From Capnocytophaga sp. (GTDB lineage: Bacteria; Bacteroidota; Bacteroidia; Flavobacteriales; Flavobacteriaceae): a stretch of 36,990 nucleotides of DNA. The notes below the pieces were generated by a model. It worked only from the letters and a program-made list of their open reading frames with translations. It was not told the origin of the DNA and did not search any database. Of the stretch, positions 1-7,829 are shown piece by piece; positions within the stretch are counted from its first letter, which is position 1; each line of letters begins with the position of its first letter. Made by a program: the position numbers and the translations under genes. The stretch covers positions 1 through 36,990 of the forward strand of contig NZ_JAUNKD010000020.1 in assembly GCF_030532915.1 (NCBI RefSeq). The letters run 5' to 3'.

Positions 1-587
1 TCATCTAATTTAGACAAAAAAGACGCAATTTTGGTTTGCTCAGCAAGGGTGGGGAAATGAATAGGTAAATTAAAAAAATCATTATCCTTAATGTTCATTC
101 TGTCATCTCTTGCTCCATAATTTGCAATACTTTTCATATAAGTATGCCAAAATTTTGACTTAAAGAAATGATTTAAAAAATTCTTGTTTATATTATCATC
201 AATAATTCTAAATACTGTATATAAAGGAGATACTAAACCTTCTTGCTCCAAATCATTCATATTCATAGCCCCAACTTCCGCTTGACTTGAAATTCGAGGG
301 TTGTACACAAAATCAAAAGGTTTTATGATATAGTAACCACTAAGATTATTCACATTTGCAATATCTTTATCAAAATAATCATTTTGCATAACGATTCCTC
401 TTGTAGCTGAGTTTGAAAAAACAACATTGACTTCATTGTTTTTATTTTTCAATAAAGATTTCTTTGCAATCTCCCCCAACATCTTCTCTTCCCACTGCTC
501 CAAGAACTCCGGAAATCTCAAATTTGGACTATTTCTTGTCGTTTTGCCTTTCTTCATTTTTTTACCATTATTTAGGTTGTTAAGCAT
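1..587 (-). CDS. hsdS: Type I restriction-modification specificity subunit HsdS (partial, runs off left edge)
   Basis: Translating the complement gives about 195 residues with no stop before the window edge. HsdS recognises the target sequence for the HsdM methylase and HsdR nuclease. The N-terminus has the usual opening (SPNLRFPEF, then W and LGEI), followed by a variable first target-recognition domain. The last visible residues, FPTLAEQTKIASFLSKLDE, match the conserved segment that closes the first recognition domain and leads into the central helix. The second recognition domain would lie outside the window. The start at 587 lies 12 nt after the hsdM stop. An in-frame ATG at 557 is an equally possible start, and no good ribosome site separates them. 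It is co-transcribed with hsdM. Confidence 0.87.
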   Translation of the reverse strand, partial: MLNNLNNGKKMKKGKTTRNSPNLRFPEFLEQWEEKMLGEIAKKSLLKNKNNEVNVVFSNSATRGIVMQNDYFDKDIANVNNLSGYYIIKPFDFVYNPRISSQAEVGAMNMNDLEQEGLVSPLYTVFRIIDDNINKNFLNHFFKSKFWHTYMKSIANYGARDDRMNIKDNDFFNLPIHFPTLAEQTKIASFLSKLD

Positions 588-599
588 AAAAATTGAGGA

Positions 600-2171
600 T
601 TAAAAAACAAGTCCCAATTCTTGCATATATCCGTTAATTTCTTCGTTCAGCGTTGCTTTTTCTGCTTCCAAACGCTTGATGTTTTGCATTACTTCCTGCA
701 AATCAATGGGTTCTTCCTCCTCAAAGGTATCTACATAACGCGGAATATTCAAATTGAAATCATTTTCGGAAATTTCCGACAAAGTGGCATTGTGGCTGTA
801 TTTTTCAATTTCAGAACGACTAAAATAAGTTTCTACAATTTTATCAATATGTTCATCAAGCAATACATTTTGGTTTTTCTGCTTGTCAAAATCCTTACTC
901 GCATCAATAAACAACACAGAATCATCTATTTCCCTACATTTTTTAAAAACCAAAATACAGGTGGGGATACTCGTTCCGTAGAAAATATTTGCAGGAAGTC
1001 CAATCACTGCATCAAGATAATTTTTGTTGTCAATCAAATACTTACGGATAACTAATTCTGATGCACCACGAAACAGCACCCCGTGAGGCATCACCACAGC
1101 CATTGTTCCTTTTTCATCTAAATGATGAATCATATGTTGAATAAAAGCAAAATCAGCTTTACTGCTCGGAGCCAGTTTTCCGTATGGTGAAAATCGTTCA
1201 TCATTCATAAACAATTCTTTGGCTGACCATTTGGCAGAAAATGGCGGATTGGCAACAATCGCTTCAAAAGTCATATTCTTGTGTTGCGGATTTTCCAACG
1301 TATCGTCTTGTTTGATATCAAAATCACTGTAACTCACTCCGTGCAGAATCATATTCATTCGCGCCAGGTTGTAAGTGGTTCGGTTCATCTCTTGTCCGTA
1401 AAAATTATACACTTTTTCGGTTTCACGAGCCACACGCAACAACAAAGAACCGCTTCCGCAAGTGGGGTCATACACCGACCGAAGTTGTTTTTTGCCTCCT
1501 GCCACAATTTTCGCCAAAATTTTGGAAACTTCTTGCGGAGTGTAAAACTCTCCTGCTTTTTTCCCTGCTCCGGAAGCAAACTGGGCAATCAAATATTCGT
1601 ACGCATCACCCAGAATATCAGCATCGGTATCGGAAAGATTAAAATCAATTTCGTTTAAATGAGACAGAATTTTCGCGATGAGTTTATTTTTCTCTTCGGC
1701 AGATTTTCCCAGTTTGGAAGAATGCAAATCAAGGTCTTCAAAAAGATGTTCAAAATCATCTTGACTATCAGTGCCAAGCGTGGTTTGCTCAATGTTTTTA
1801 AGGATTCGTTCCAATTCAGGAATGATGAAATTATCCTTGCCCTCAACCTTATTTTTTCCTTTTTCGGCAATATTCACGAATAATTCCGAAGGCATCAAAA
1901 AGTAACCCAACGATTCTTGAATTTCGTCACGAATAGCATTTATGATTTCCTTTCCGTAGTCGGAATTTTCATCAATACGGGCATAATCGGCGTCTTCTCC
2001 TGAATTTTCTAAAATCTGATTTATAGCACATTCTACTTTATCCGAAAGATATTTATAGAAAATAAATCCTAAAATATAATCACGAAACTCATCGGCGTCC
2101 ATTTTGCCACGTAACGTGTTGGCAATGTTCCATAACTGTTGCTCTAACTGCCTTTTCTGTTCTTCTGACAT
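600..2171 (-). CDS. hsdM: Type I restriction-modification system DNA methyltransferase subunit HsdM
   Basis: This is the adenine-N6 methylase subunit of a type I restriction-modification system, 523 aa, a normal length. The N-terminal helical domain (LWNIANTLRGKMDADEFRDY) is typical. The SAM-binding motif DPTCGSGSLLL lies at about 235-245 and the catalytic NPPF at 308-311, so both methylase motifs are intact. The frame stays open to a TTG at 2207, but ATG 2171 is preferred. It gives the standard MSEEQ start, and the TTG lies inside a -7 promoter box (TAACTTTG, 2205-2212). hsdS follows 12 nt downstream; hsdR is not in the window. Confidence 0.95.
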   Translation of the reverse strand: MSEEQKRQLEQQLWNIANTLRGKMDADEFRDYILGFIFYKYLSDKVECAINQILENSGEDADYARIDENSDYGKEIINAIRDEIQESLGYFLMPSELFVNIAEKGKNKVEGKDNFIIPELERILKNIEQTTLGTDSQDDFEHLFEDLDLHSSKLGKSAEEKNKLIAKILSHLNEIDFNLSDTDADILGDAYEYLIAQFASGAGKKAGEFYTPQEVSKILAKIVAGGKKQLRSVYDPTCGSGSLLLRVARETEKVYNFYGQEMNRTTYNLARMNMILHGVSYSDFDIKQDDTLENPQHKNMTFEAIVANPPFSAKWSAKELFMNDERFSPYGKLAPSSKADFAFIQHMIHHLDEKGTMAVVMPHGVLFRGASELVIRKYLIDNKNYLDAVIGLPANIFYGTSIPTCILVFKKCREIDDSVLFIDASKDFDKQKNQNVLLDEHIDKIVETYFSRSEIEKYSHNATLSEISENDFNLNIPRYVDTFEEEEPIDLQEVMQNIKRLEAEKATLNEEINGYMQELGLVF

Positions 2172-2204
2172 CTCTAATGTTTTAAATTGAAGATTAAAAA
2201 TCGC

Positions 2205-2212
2205 CAAAGTTA
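2205..2212 (-). promoter_or_regulatory. -7 promoter box (TAACTTTG) of hsdMS
   Basis: Read on the minus strand this is a full match to the Bacteroidota -7 consensus TAnnTTTG, about 33 nt upstream of the hsdM ATG at 2171. No TTTG with good spacing was found upstream, so only the -7 part is claimed. Its position argues against the longer TTG-initiated reading of hsdM. Confidence 0.5.
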
Positions 2213-2388
2213 CAGAAAAACAATTTCAATTCATAAGAATTTTTAAACTATTTTTATTTTAAAATACATTTTAGTAAATAAACCACCTATTTTTAAAAAT
2301 GATACATTGATAATTTGTATATAAAACAAAGCGTTTGTTGGTATAAATTAGATAAGTATATTTACTTCCGGTTTGATTTTTATGCTTT

Positions 2389-3783
2389 TTACTTCCCAAT
2401 GCAGAAATTCTTGAAAATGTTTCCGAGTACTTCATCGTTGGTAACCTCGCCCGAGATGCTTCCTAAGTGATACAACGCTTCACGGATGTCAATCGCCAGT
2501 AAATCTCCGCTTAAATGCATCGCTAAACCTTCTTCAATCTTGGTGATTTCGTTTAAAGCGTTTACCAAAGCCTCATAATGGCGTGAGTTGCTTATAACCA
2601 CATCATTTTCACTTGTTAGTAACGAATCCGAATAGGTAATTAACTCCTGTTTTAACAGTTCAATATTGCTGTTTTCTTTGGCGGAAATCCCAAGAATCGT
2701 GTCCGTGTAATGAGGTACGAGTTCCGACTTCAATTGGCGGTCAAACGCTCCAAAAGTTTTGTCCGTTAAGTCCATTTTATTATGAAGTAAGATGATTTTT
2801 AAGTCCGCTCGGTGTATTTCTTTTATAAAATCCAAAATTTCTTGTATGCTATTCTCCATTTCATTGTACAAATATAAAAGAATTTGTGCTTGAGCTATCT
2901 TTTCTTTTGCCTTCTTCACGCCGATTTCTTCAATTTTGTCCGACGTTTCGCGTATGCCCGCCGTGTCAATAAATCGGAAGGCAGTTCCACCGATGTGCAA
3001 TACTTCTTCAATAGTATCACGGGTAGTTCCGGCAATGTCCGAAACGATGGCTCTTTCTTCATTCAAAAGTACATTCAATAACGTAGATTTTCCGGCATTC
3101 GGTTTGCCAATTATAGCCACCGGCACGCCGTTTTTAATTGCATTTCCTTGTGAAAACGAAGAAATCAGTTGTGTTAAATTGGTTCGTATGCGAAGAAGCA
3201 GTTCTCGGAATTGAGTTCGGTTGGCAAACTCCACATCTTCCTCAGCGAAGTCAAGTTCAAGCTCTATTAGGGAGGCAAAGTTAAGCAATTCACCTCGGAG
3301 TTTTTCTATTTCGGAGGTAAATCCACCTCGCATTTGGTTGAGTGCAATTGCGTGAGCCGCCGCACTATTCGATGCAATGAGGTCAGCGACTGCCTCTGCC
3401 TGTGATAAATCCATTTTCCCGTTGAGAAATGCTCGAAGTGTGAACTCACCAGCCTGTGCCAGTCGGCAACCTTTTGCAAGGCACACCTTTATAATTTGCT
3501 GAATGATGTAACTACTTCCGTGGCACGAAAATTCAACTGTTGGCTCTCCCGTATATGATTTATTTCCTTTGAAAATGGTTGCGAGGCACTCGTCAATAAT
3601 AGTATTTCCGTCCATAAAATAACCCAAATGTACGGTGTGTGAATCGCATTCGGATAATGGTTTTTTGTGATGTGCCGTGAAAACGCTTTCTGCAATGGAA
3701 ATGGCTTCACTTCCTGAAATTCGTACGATGGCTATGGCTCCGCTCCCCGAAGCTGTTGCAAGTGCTATGATGGTTTTGTTCAT
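2389..3783 (-). CDS. mnmE: tRNA uridine-5-carboxymethylaminomethyl modification GTPase MnmE
   Basis: MnmE works with MnmG to modify the wobble uridine (position 34) of several tRNAs. The 464-aa length is usual. The N-terminal folate-binding domain (TIIALATASGSGAIAIVRISG) is followed by a helical domain with an inserted GTPase domain. GTPase motifs are visible: the P-loop GKPNAGKST near 226-233, GTTRD near 252-256, DTAG at 273-276 and NKMD at 335-338. The C-terminal FCIGK motif carries the catalytic cysteine and is intact. MnmG is not in the window. Upstream lies a long repeat-rich gap with no recognisable promoter. Confidence 0.98.
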   Translation of the reverse strand: MNKTIIALATASGSGAIAIVRISGSEAISIAESVFTAHHKKPLSECDSHTVHLGYFMDGNTIIDECLATIFKGNKSYTGEPTVEFSCHGSSYIIQQIIKVCLAKGCRLAQAGEFTLRAFLNGKMDLSQAEAVADLIASNSAAAHAIALNQMRGGFTSEIEKLRGELLNFASLIELELDFAEEDVEFANRTQFRELLLRIRTNLTQLISSFSQGNAIKNGVPVAIIGKPNAGKSTLLNVLLNEERAIVSDIAGTTRDTIEEVLHIGGTAFRFIDTAGIRETSDKIEEIGVKKAKEKIAQAQILLYLYNEMENSIQEILDFIKEIHRADLKIILLHNKMDLTDKTFGAFDRQLKSELVPHYTDTILGISAKENSNIELLKQELITYSDSLLTSENDVVISNSRHYEALVNALNEITKIEEGLAMHLSGDLLAIDIREALYHLGSISGEVTNDEVLGNIFKNFCIGK

Positions 3784-3800
3784 TTTATTTATAATTTTTA

Positions 3801-4010
3801 TGATTAGCGATTAGTTTTTAGCAATTAGCAATCAGATTTTAGCAGTCAGTAAATAGCTTTTAGCTGATAACTATTTGATTTTATCAGTTAGTAAATAGCT
3901 TTTGATTTTTAGACAACTACTATTTGTTATATACTAATTGCTATTCATTATTTACTAATCACTATTTGCTATGTTCTAATTGCTAACTACTAATTGCTAA
4001 TAACTACTTA
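3801..4010. repeat. AT-rich array of short inverted repeats (TTAGCAATTAG / CTAATTGCTAA)
   Basis: Words of the form TTAGCAATTAG (3818-3828) sit on the left. Their exact complement CTAATTGCTAA occurs twice on the right (3976-3986 and 3990-4000), so the block could fold into a long imperfect hairpin or cruciform. A direct repeat AGTAAATAGCTTTT occurs at 3848-3861 and again at 3890-3903, 42 bp apart. All frames are broken by stops. No function is assigned. Confidence 0.7.
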
Positions 4011-4044
4011 ATAGAATTAAATACATTTTATTATTTTATATTTA

Positions 4045-4280
4045 TTGCATCGAGTGAAATTAATTTATTTCATCTATTTAAATTAATTGCGTTTAGTGAA
4101 ATTAATTTATTTCATCTATTTAAATTAACTTCGTTTAGTGAAGTTGATTTATTTTGTATATTTAAATTAATTACGTCGAGTGAAAATAGTTTGTTTTATT
4201 TATTTAACTTAATTATCTTGTATGAAATAAGTTTAATTTGTTATATTATATTGATTGCATTATGTGAAGTTAAGTGAACT
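4045..4280. repeat. 42-bp tandem repeat, about 5.5 copies
   Basis: Units begin at 4045, 4087, 4129, 4171, 4213 and 4255, each 42 bp, the last one partial. The first two units differ at only about 3 of 42 positions, and later copies diverge step by step. Each unit has a core GTGAAATTAATTTATTTCA with a small dyad (TGAAAT/ATTTCA) and ends in TTTAAATTAA. The array lies between mnmE (leaving to the left) and the ABC exporter (leaving to the right), and does not encode protein. With the block at 3801-4010 it accounts for most of the 719-bp gene-free stretch at 3784-4502. Confidence 0.85.
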
Positions 4281-4474
4281 TCTATTTTTTGTACTAACTT
4301 CCAAAAAATGTTGCTTGTTTCCGAAGCCCTGTATCCTGACAACCAATTACTAATTACCGATTTCGGGACAAAGATATGAAAAAAAGAAATAAAAAATGGT
4401 TGTTTTGCAGGTGCGAAATTGCTCGTTTTTTGAATAAAATAGGTTCAATGCGCCGTGTTTTAAACTTTTATTAT

Positions 4475-4482
4475 TACCTTTG
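4475..4482 (+). promoter_or_regulatory. -7 promoter box (TACCTTTG) of ABC exporter
   Basis: This is an exact match to TAnnTTTG, 20 nt before the ATG at 4503, which implies a short leader. No clear -33 TTTG is visible at the expected spacing. Confidence 0.45.
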
Positions 4483-4502
4483 TATTTTGAAAAGAAATAA
4501 AA

Positions 4503-6248
4503 ATGCCTCATTTACGACACATTCGAAAATACTTCTACAAATATCGTTATTATCTCATTTTAGGGATTTTTATCACCATACTTGCCCGAATTTTTTCGTT
4601 ATTTATGCCCGAATACGTCCAAAATTCGATTGTAGCCATTGAACAATATGCGCAATCGCCTGAAAAAGACGAAAGTCAGGTGCGGTTTCTTTTGCTGAAA
4701 TATGCGGCGATTATTATCGGTACAACTTTAATCTCGGCGATATTGACTTTTTTTATGCGCCAGCTGATTATCAATATTTCACGCTATATTGAGTACGATT
4801 TAAAGAATGAAGTTTTTTTGAAGTACGAAGAGCTGTCGGTTCGTTTTTATAAACGAAATCGTACCGGCGATTTGATGAACCGCATTAGCGAGGATGTTGG
4901 CAAAGTGCGAATGTATGCCGGTCCTGCCATTATGTACAGCGTGCAGACCATTACTTTATTTGCGTGCGTGATTCCGTTGATGTTTTACACTTCGGTCGAA
5001 CTGACGCTTTACACGCTTATTCCACTACCGATTTTGTCGTTATTGATTTACGTGATGAGTAGGCGTATTAATAAACAAACACTTGTAGTTCAGCAGTTTT
5101 TATCTGATTTATCAACCTTTTCACAAGAAACTTTTTCAGGAATCGGGGTTATAAAATCGTACGGAATTGAAGACCGAATTAACCACCAACTTGCCGATTT
5201 AGCCGAAGCCGGAAGGCAAAAAAACATCAAATTAGCAAAAGTGCAGGCAATCTTCTTCCCGACGATGATTTTAATGATTGGATTGAGCTTGATTTTCGTT
5301 ATTTTTATGGGCGGAAGGCTTTATTATCTGGGCGAAATTACCTCTGTGGGCGTGATTGTTAAGTTTAGCATTTACGTGATGATGCTCACTTGGCCTGTGG
5401 CTACGGTGGGTTGGGTGAGTTCCATCGTGCAACAAGCCGAAGCCTCACAAAAACGGATTAACGAGTTTCTGGCGGAAGTTCCTGATATTCAAAATACGGC
5501 AACTCAAAAGCATAAAATCAACGGAAATATTCGTTTTGAAAATGTAAGTTTTACTTATCAAGATACGGGTATTGAGGCACTTAAAAATGTTTCGTTTGAA
5601 GTGAAAAAAGGACAAACCGTTGCCATTATCGGGAAAACGGGAAGCGGTAAAACAACTATTATCGATCTTATTACGCGAATGTATGATGTGTCAGGCGGGC
5701 AAATTTTAATTGATGAAAAACCCATTTCCGAGCTGAATTTACAAAGCCTTCGCGAGGCTATTTCGGTCGTGCCACAGGAGTCGTTTTTGTTTTCAGATAC
5801 GATTAAAAACAACCTGCTGTTCGGAAATAAAAACGCAACCGATGCGCAAATTGTTGAAGCCACCACGCAGGCTGTGGTTCACCATAATATTATTGAATTT
5901 ACACATCAGTATGATTCGGTTTTGGGTGAGCGGGGCGTTTCGCTCAGTGGCGGACAAAAACAACGAATCAGCATTGCGCGGGCATTACTTAAAGATGCTG
6001 AAATTTACTTACTTGACGATAGTTTGTCGGCTGTTGATACCGATACCGAAGAGAAAATTCTTACTAATTTGAATACGTTTTTTAAGGATAAAACGGTGGT
6101 TATTGTGAGTCATCGCGTGTCGATTGCAAAAAATGCGGATAAAATTTTGATGCTCAATGGTGGAAAATTGGTTGAGCAAGGCACACACGATGAGTTATTC
6201 AACCAAAATGGGGATTATCGTACTTTTTACGAATCACAAGTGGAGTAG
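4503..6248 (+). CDS. ABC transporter, fused permease/ATP-binding protein (type IV exporter)
   Basis: A 581-aa half-transporter of the exporter type that would dimerise in the inner membrane. The N-terminal region holds about six membrane segments (roughly 18-35, 66-86, 143-162, 166-186, 250-272, 282-300). The ATPase domain has Walker A GKTGSGKT at 377-384, signature LSGGQ at 481-485, Walker B IYLLDD at 501-506 and a switch His in SHR near 537. The residue after the Walker B Asp is Asp506 where catalytic Glu is usual. That is seen in degenerate sites of some heterodimeric exporters (BmrC-like), yet no partner gene is adjacent. The substrate cannot be told. It is monocistronic, with a strong hairpin after the stop. 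Confidence 0.93.
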   Translation: MPHLRHIRKYFYKYRYYLILGIFITILARIFSLFMPEYVQNSIVAIEQYAQSPEKDESQVRFLLLKYAAIIIGTTLISAILTFFMRQLIINISRYIEYDLKNEVFLKYEELSVRFYKRNRTGDLMNRISEDVGKVRMYAGPAIMYSVQTITLFACVIPLMFYTSVELTLYTLIPLPILSLLIYVMSRRINKQTLVVQQFLSDLSTFSQETFSGIGVIKSYGIEDRINHQLADLAEAGRQKNIKLAKVQAIFFPTMILMIGLSLIFVIFMGGRLYYLGEITSVGVIVKFSIYVMMLTWPVATVGWVSSIVQQAEASQKRINEFLAEVPDIQNTATQKHKINGNIRFENVSFTYQDTGIEALKNVSFEVKKGQTVAIIGKTGSGKTTIIDLITRMYDVSGGQILIDEKPISELNLQSLREAISVVPQESFLFSDTIKNNLLFGNKNATDAQIVEATTQAVVHHNIIEFTHQYDSVLGERGVSLSGGQKQRISIARALLKDAEIYLLDDSLSAVDTDTEEKILTNLNTFFKDKTVVIVSHRVSIAKNADKILMLNGGKLVEQGTHDELFNQNGDYRTFYESQVE

Positions 6249-6263
6249 GGGAAGTGTAAAAAA

Positions 6264-6298
6264 AAATCGATGAATTTAATTGTTAAATTCATCGATTT
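6264..6298. terminator. Bidirectional hairpin terminator
   Basis: A perfect 16-bp stem (6264-6279 with 6283-6298) closes a 3-nt loop and is flanked by an A-run on the left. It sits between the convergent ABC exporter (plus) and tRNA-Arg (minus), so it may serve both. Confidence 0.75.
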
Positions 6299-6308
6299 GT
6301 GGTGTTTG

Positions 6309-6382
6309 TGACCTCGACAGGATTCAAACCTGTAACCTTCTGAGCCGTAATCAGATGCGCTATTCAGTTGCGCCACGAGGCC
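6309..6382 (-). tRNA. tRNA-Arg (anticodon ACG)
   Basis: The minus strand folds into a full cloverleaf of 74 nt. The acceptor GGCCTCG pairs with CGAGGTC with one G-U pair, the D-stem is GCGC/GCGC, the anticodon stem TCTGA/TCAGA encloses loop TTACGGC, and the T-stem is ACAGG/CCTGT. The discriminator base is A. CCA is not encoded and must be added after transcription. Anticodon A34 would be deaminated to inosine by TadA to read CGU, CGC and CGA. Confidence 0.96.
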
Positions 6383-6403
6383 ATTTGTTTTTCAATTCGG
6401 GTG

Positions 6404-6434
6404 CAAAGGTACGAATTAATTTGAAACTACCAAA
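6404..6434 (-). promoter_or_regulatory. Promoter of tRNA-Arg (-33 TTTG, 19 nt, -7 TACCTTTG)
   Basis: Read on the minus strand, TTTG (6431-6434) and TACCTTTG (6404-6411) are separated by exactly 19 nt, the Bacteroidota sigma-A architecture. The -7 box is followed by CACCC, as at the tRNA-Thr and topA promoters. The mature tRNA starts 21 nt downstream of the box. Confidence 0.75.
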
Positions 6435-6497
6435 TTTTTTGCACACTTTTTTTGAAAAAAATCATTAAAAATTTTAACTTGTTTTATAAGTATTTGA

Positions 6498-7565
6498 TTA
6501 GTTTACTTTTACGCGCCATCCGAACGGGTCTTCCGATTGGTTGTATTGAATGTTTAATATCGTTTCTTTGATTTTTGTGGCGTATAAATCAGCCGGGCGG
6601 TTAAAGGTGTAATCCCTCCCTTGGTAGCCAAATCCTGAAATAGGACTGATAACCGCTGCCGTTCCGCTACCGAAAATCTCCTGCAACGTACCTTTTTCGG
6701 CGGCTTCTAATAATTCCTGTACTTTTATGGGGCGTACTTCGGTTTTGACGCCCAGTTTTTCTGCGACAGTCAAAACACTTTTTCGGGTTACGCCATCTAA
6801 AATACGGTCACTGGTTGGGCAGGTAATTAGCTTATTATCAATTCGGAAGAATAAATTCATTGTGCCGGCTTCTTCTAAAAATTCGTGAGTGGCATCATCT
6901 GTCCAAATTATTTGTTGATAGCCTTCTTCAATGGCTAACTGCGTGGGATAGAACTGTCCGGCATAGTTTCCGGCGGCTTTGGCAGCTCCAAAACCTCCGT
7001 TGGCGGCACGGCTGTAATAGTCGGCAATTTTTACTTTTACGTCCCCACCATAATAAGATTGTACGGGCGATGTGATAATGATAAATGAGTATTCTTTTGA
7101 AGGTGAAGCCATTACGCCCGCTGCTGTTGCAATAATGAACGGACGAATGTACAGCGAATTTCCGAGTCCTTTTTGAATCCAATCGCTATCGATTTTCAAA
7201 AGGGCTTTCAAACCTTGGTCAAACCACGTTTCCGGAAATTCGGGAATTGCCAAACGCACTGCCGATTTGTTCATTCGTTTGTAATTCTCTTCGGGTCGGA
7301 ATAAAAAAATGTCGCCCTTATCGTCTTTATAGGCTTTCATTCCTTCAAAAATGGCTTGCCCGTAATGAAAAACGCTAGCCGAAGGTTCTAACGTAATGGG
7401 CGAATAGGGCTTAATTTGAGGTTGTTGCCATTTTCCGTCTTTGTATTGACAGATGAACATATGGTCAGAAAAATTTTTTCCGAATTGCAGATTTGAAAAG
7501 TCAATTTTACTGATGCGGCTTTCCTTTATTTTTTCAATTTGTAAGTTAAATTCAAGATGATTCAT
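6498..7565 (-). CDS. ilvE: Branched-chain amino acid aminotransferase
   Basis: This PLP enzyme of fold-type IV (class IV) interconverts Leu, Ile and Val with their 2-oxo acids using glutamate/2-oxoglutarate. The 355-aa length fits the longer BCAT subgroup. Visible motifs are the FHYGQAIFEGMKAY segment near 66-79, the PLP lysine in AAKAAGNYAG (about K196), EAGTMN at 232-237 and the phosphate-site segment SDRILDGVTRKSV. The start gives MNHLEFNLQIEKIK and no closer upstream ATG fits better. Transcribed alone, divergent from menE across a 264-bp gap. No other ilv genes are nearby. Confidence 0.96.
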   Translation of the reverse strand: MNHLEFNLQIEKIKESRISKIDFSNLQFGKNFSDHMFICQYKDGKWQQPQIKPYSPITLEPSASVFHYGQAIFEGMKAYKDDKGDIFLFRPEENYKRMNKSAVRLAIPEFPETWFDQGLKALLKIDSDWIQKGLGNSLYIRPFIIATAAGVMASPSKEYSFIIITSPVQSYYGGDVKVKIADYYSRAANGGFGAAKAAGNYAGQFYPTQLAIEEGYQQIIWTDDATHEFLEEAGTMNLFFRIDNKLITCPTSDRILDGVTRKSVLTVAEKLGVKTEVRPIKVQELLEAAEKGTLQEIFGSGTAAVISPISGFGYQGRDYTFNRPADLYATKIKETILNIQYNQSEDPFGWRVKVN

Positions 7566-7767
7566 TTTAATTCGTTCTAATTTTTTTTTGCGAATTTATG
7601 AATTAATTTTCACATTCCCGAACTTTACGCCTTTTCTTTTTAAATAAATATATTTTCTTTTTGATAATAAGAATGTTACGTGGTTGATAAATTCTCCTGA
7701 AAAAAAATATAAAAACGAATTACACACTAATTTATTTCTAAAATTTAAAATTTTGACTTCTTTTTCA

Positions 7768-7775
7768 TACATTTG
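7768..7775 (+). promoter_or_regulatory. -7 promoter box (TACATTTG) of menE
   Basis: An exact TAnnTTTG match 54 nt before the menE start. The nearest upstream TTTTG is only 12 nt away, shorter than normal, so the -33 element is uncertain. The rest of the ilvE-menE gap is plain AT-rich sequence. Confidence 0.5.
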
Positions 7776-7829
7776 CAAACTGTTTAAAGAAGATGTAACA
7801 ATACAAAAAAGATTAATAAACATATAATA

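Noticed and set aside
1..2171. Phase-variable hsdS or a defence island
   Set aside because: Only one partial hsdS is visible, with no recombinase, second hsdS or inverted repeats in the window; it cannot be judged from here.
4045..4280. CRISPR array or IS remnant
   Set aside because: All 42 bp repeat together, leaving no unique spacers; no terminal inverted repeats or transposase fragments were found.
4376..4642. 88-aa open frame overlapping the ABC exporter start
   Set aside because: It overlaps the true exporter frame by 140 bp, has no family features and starts before the -7 box at 4475.
6280..6468. 62-aa open frame across tRNA-Arg
   Set aside because: It is the antisense of a tRNA and its terminator, a known type of false gene.
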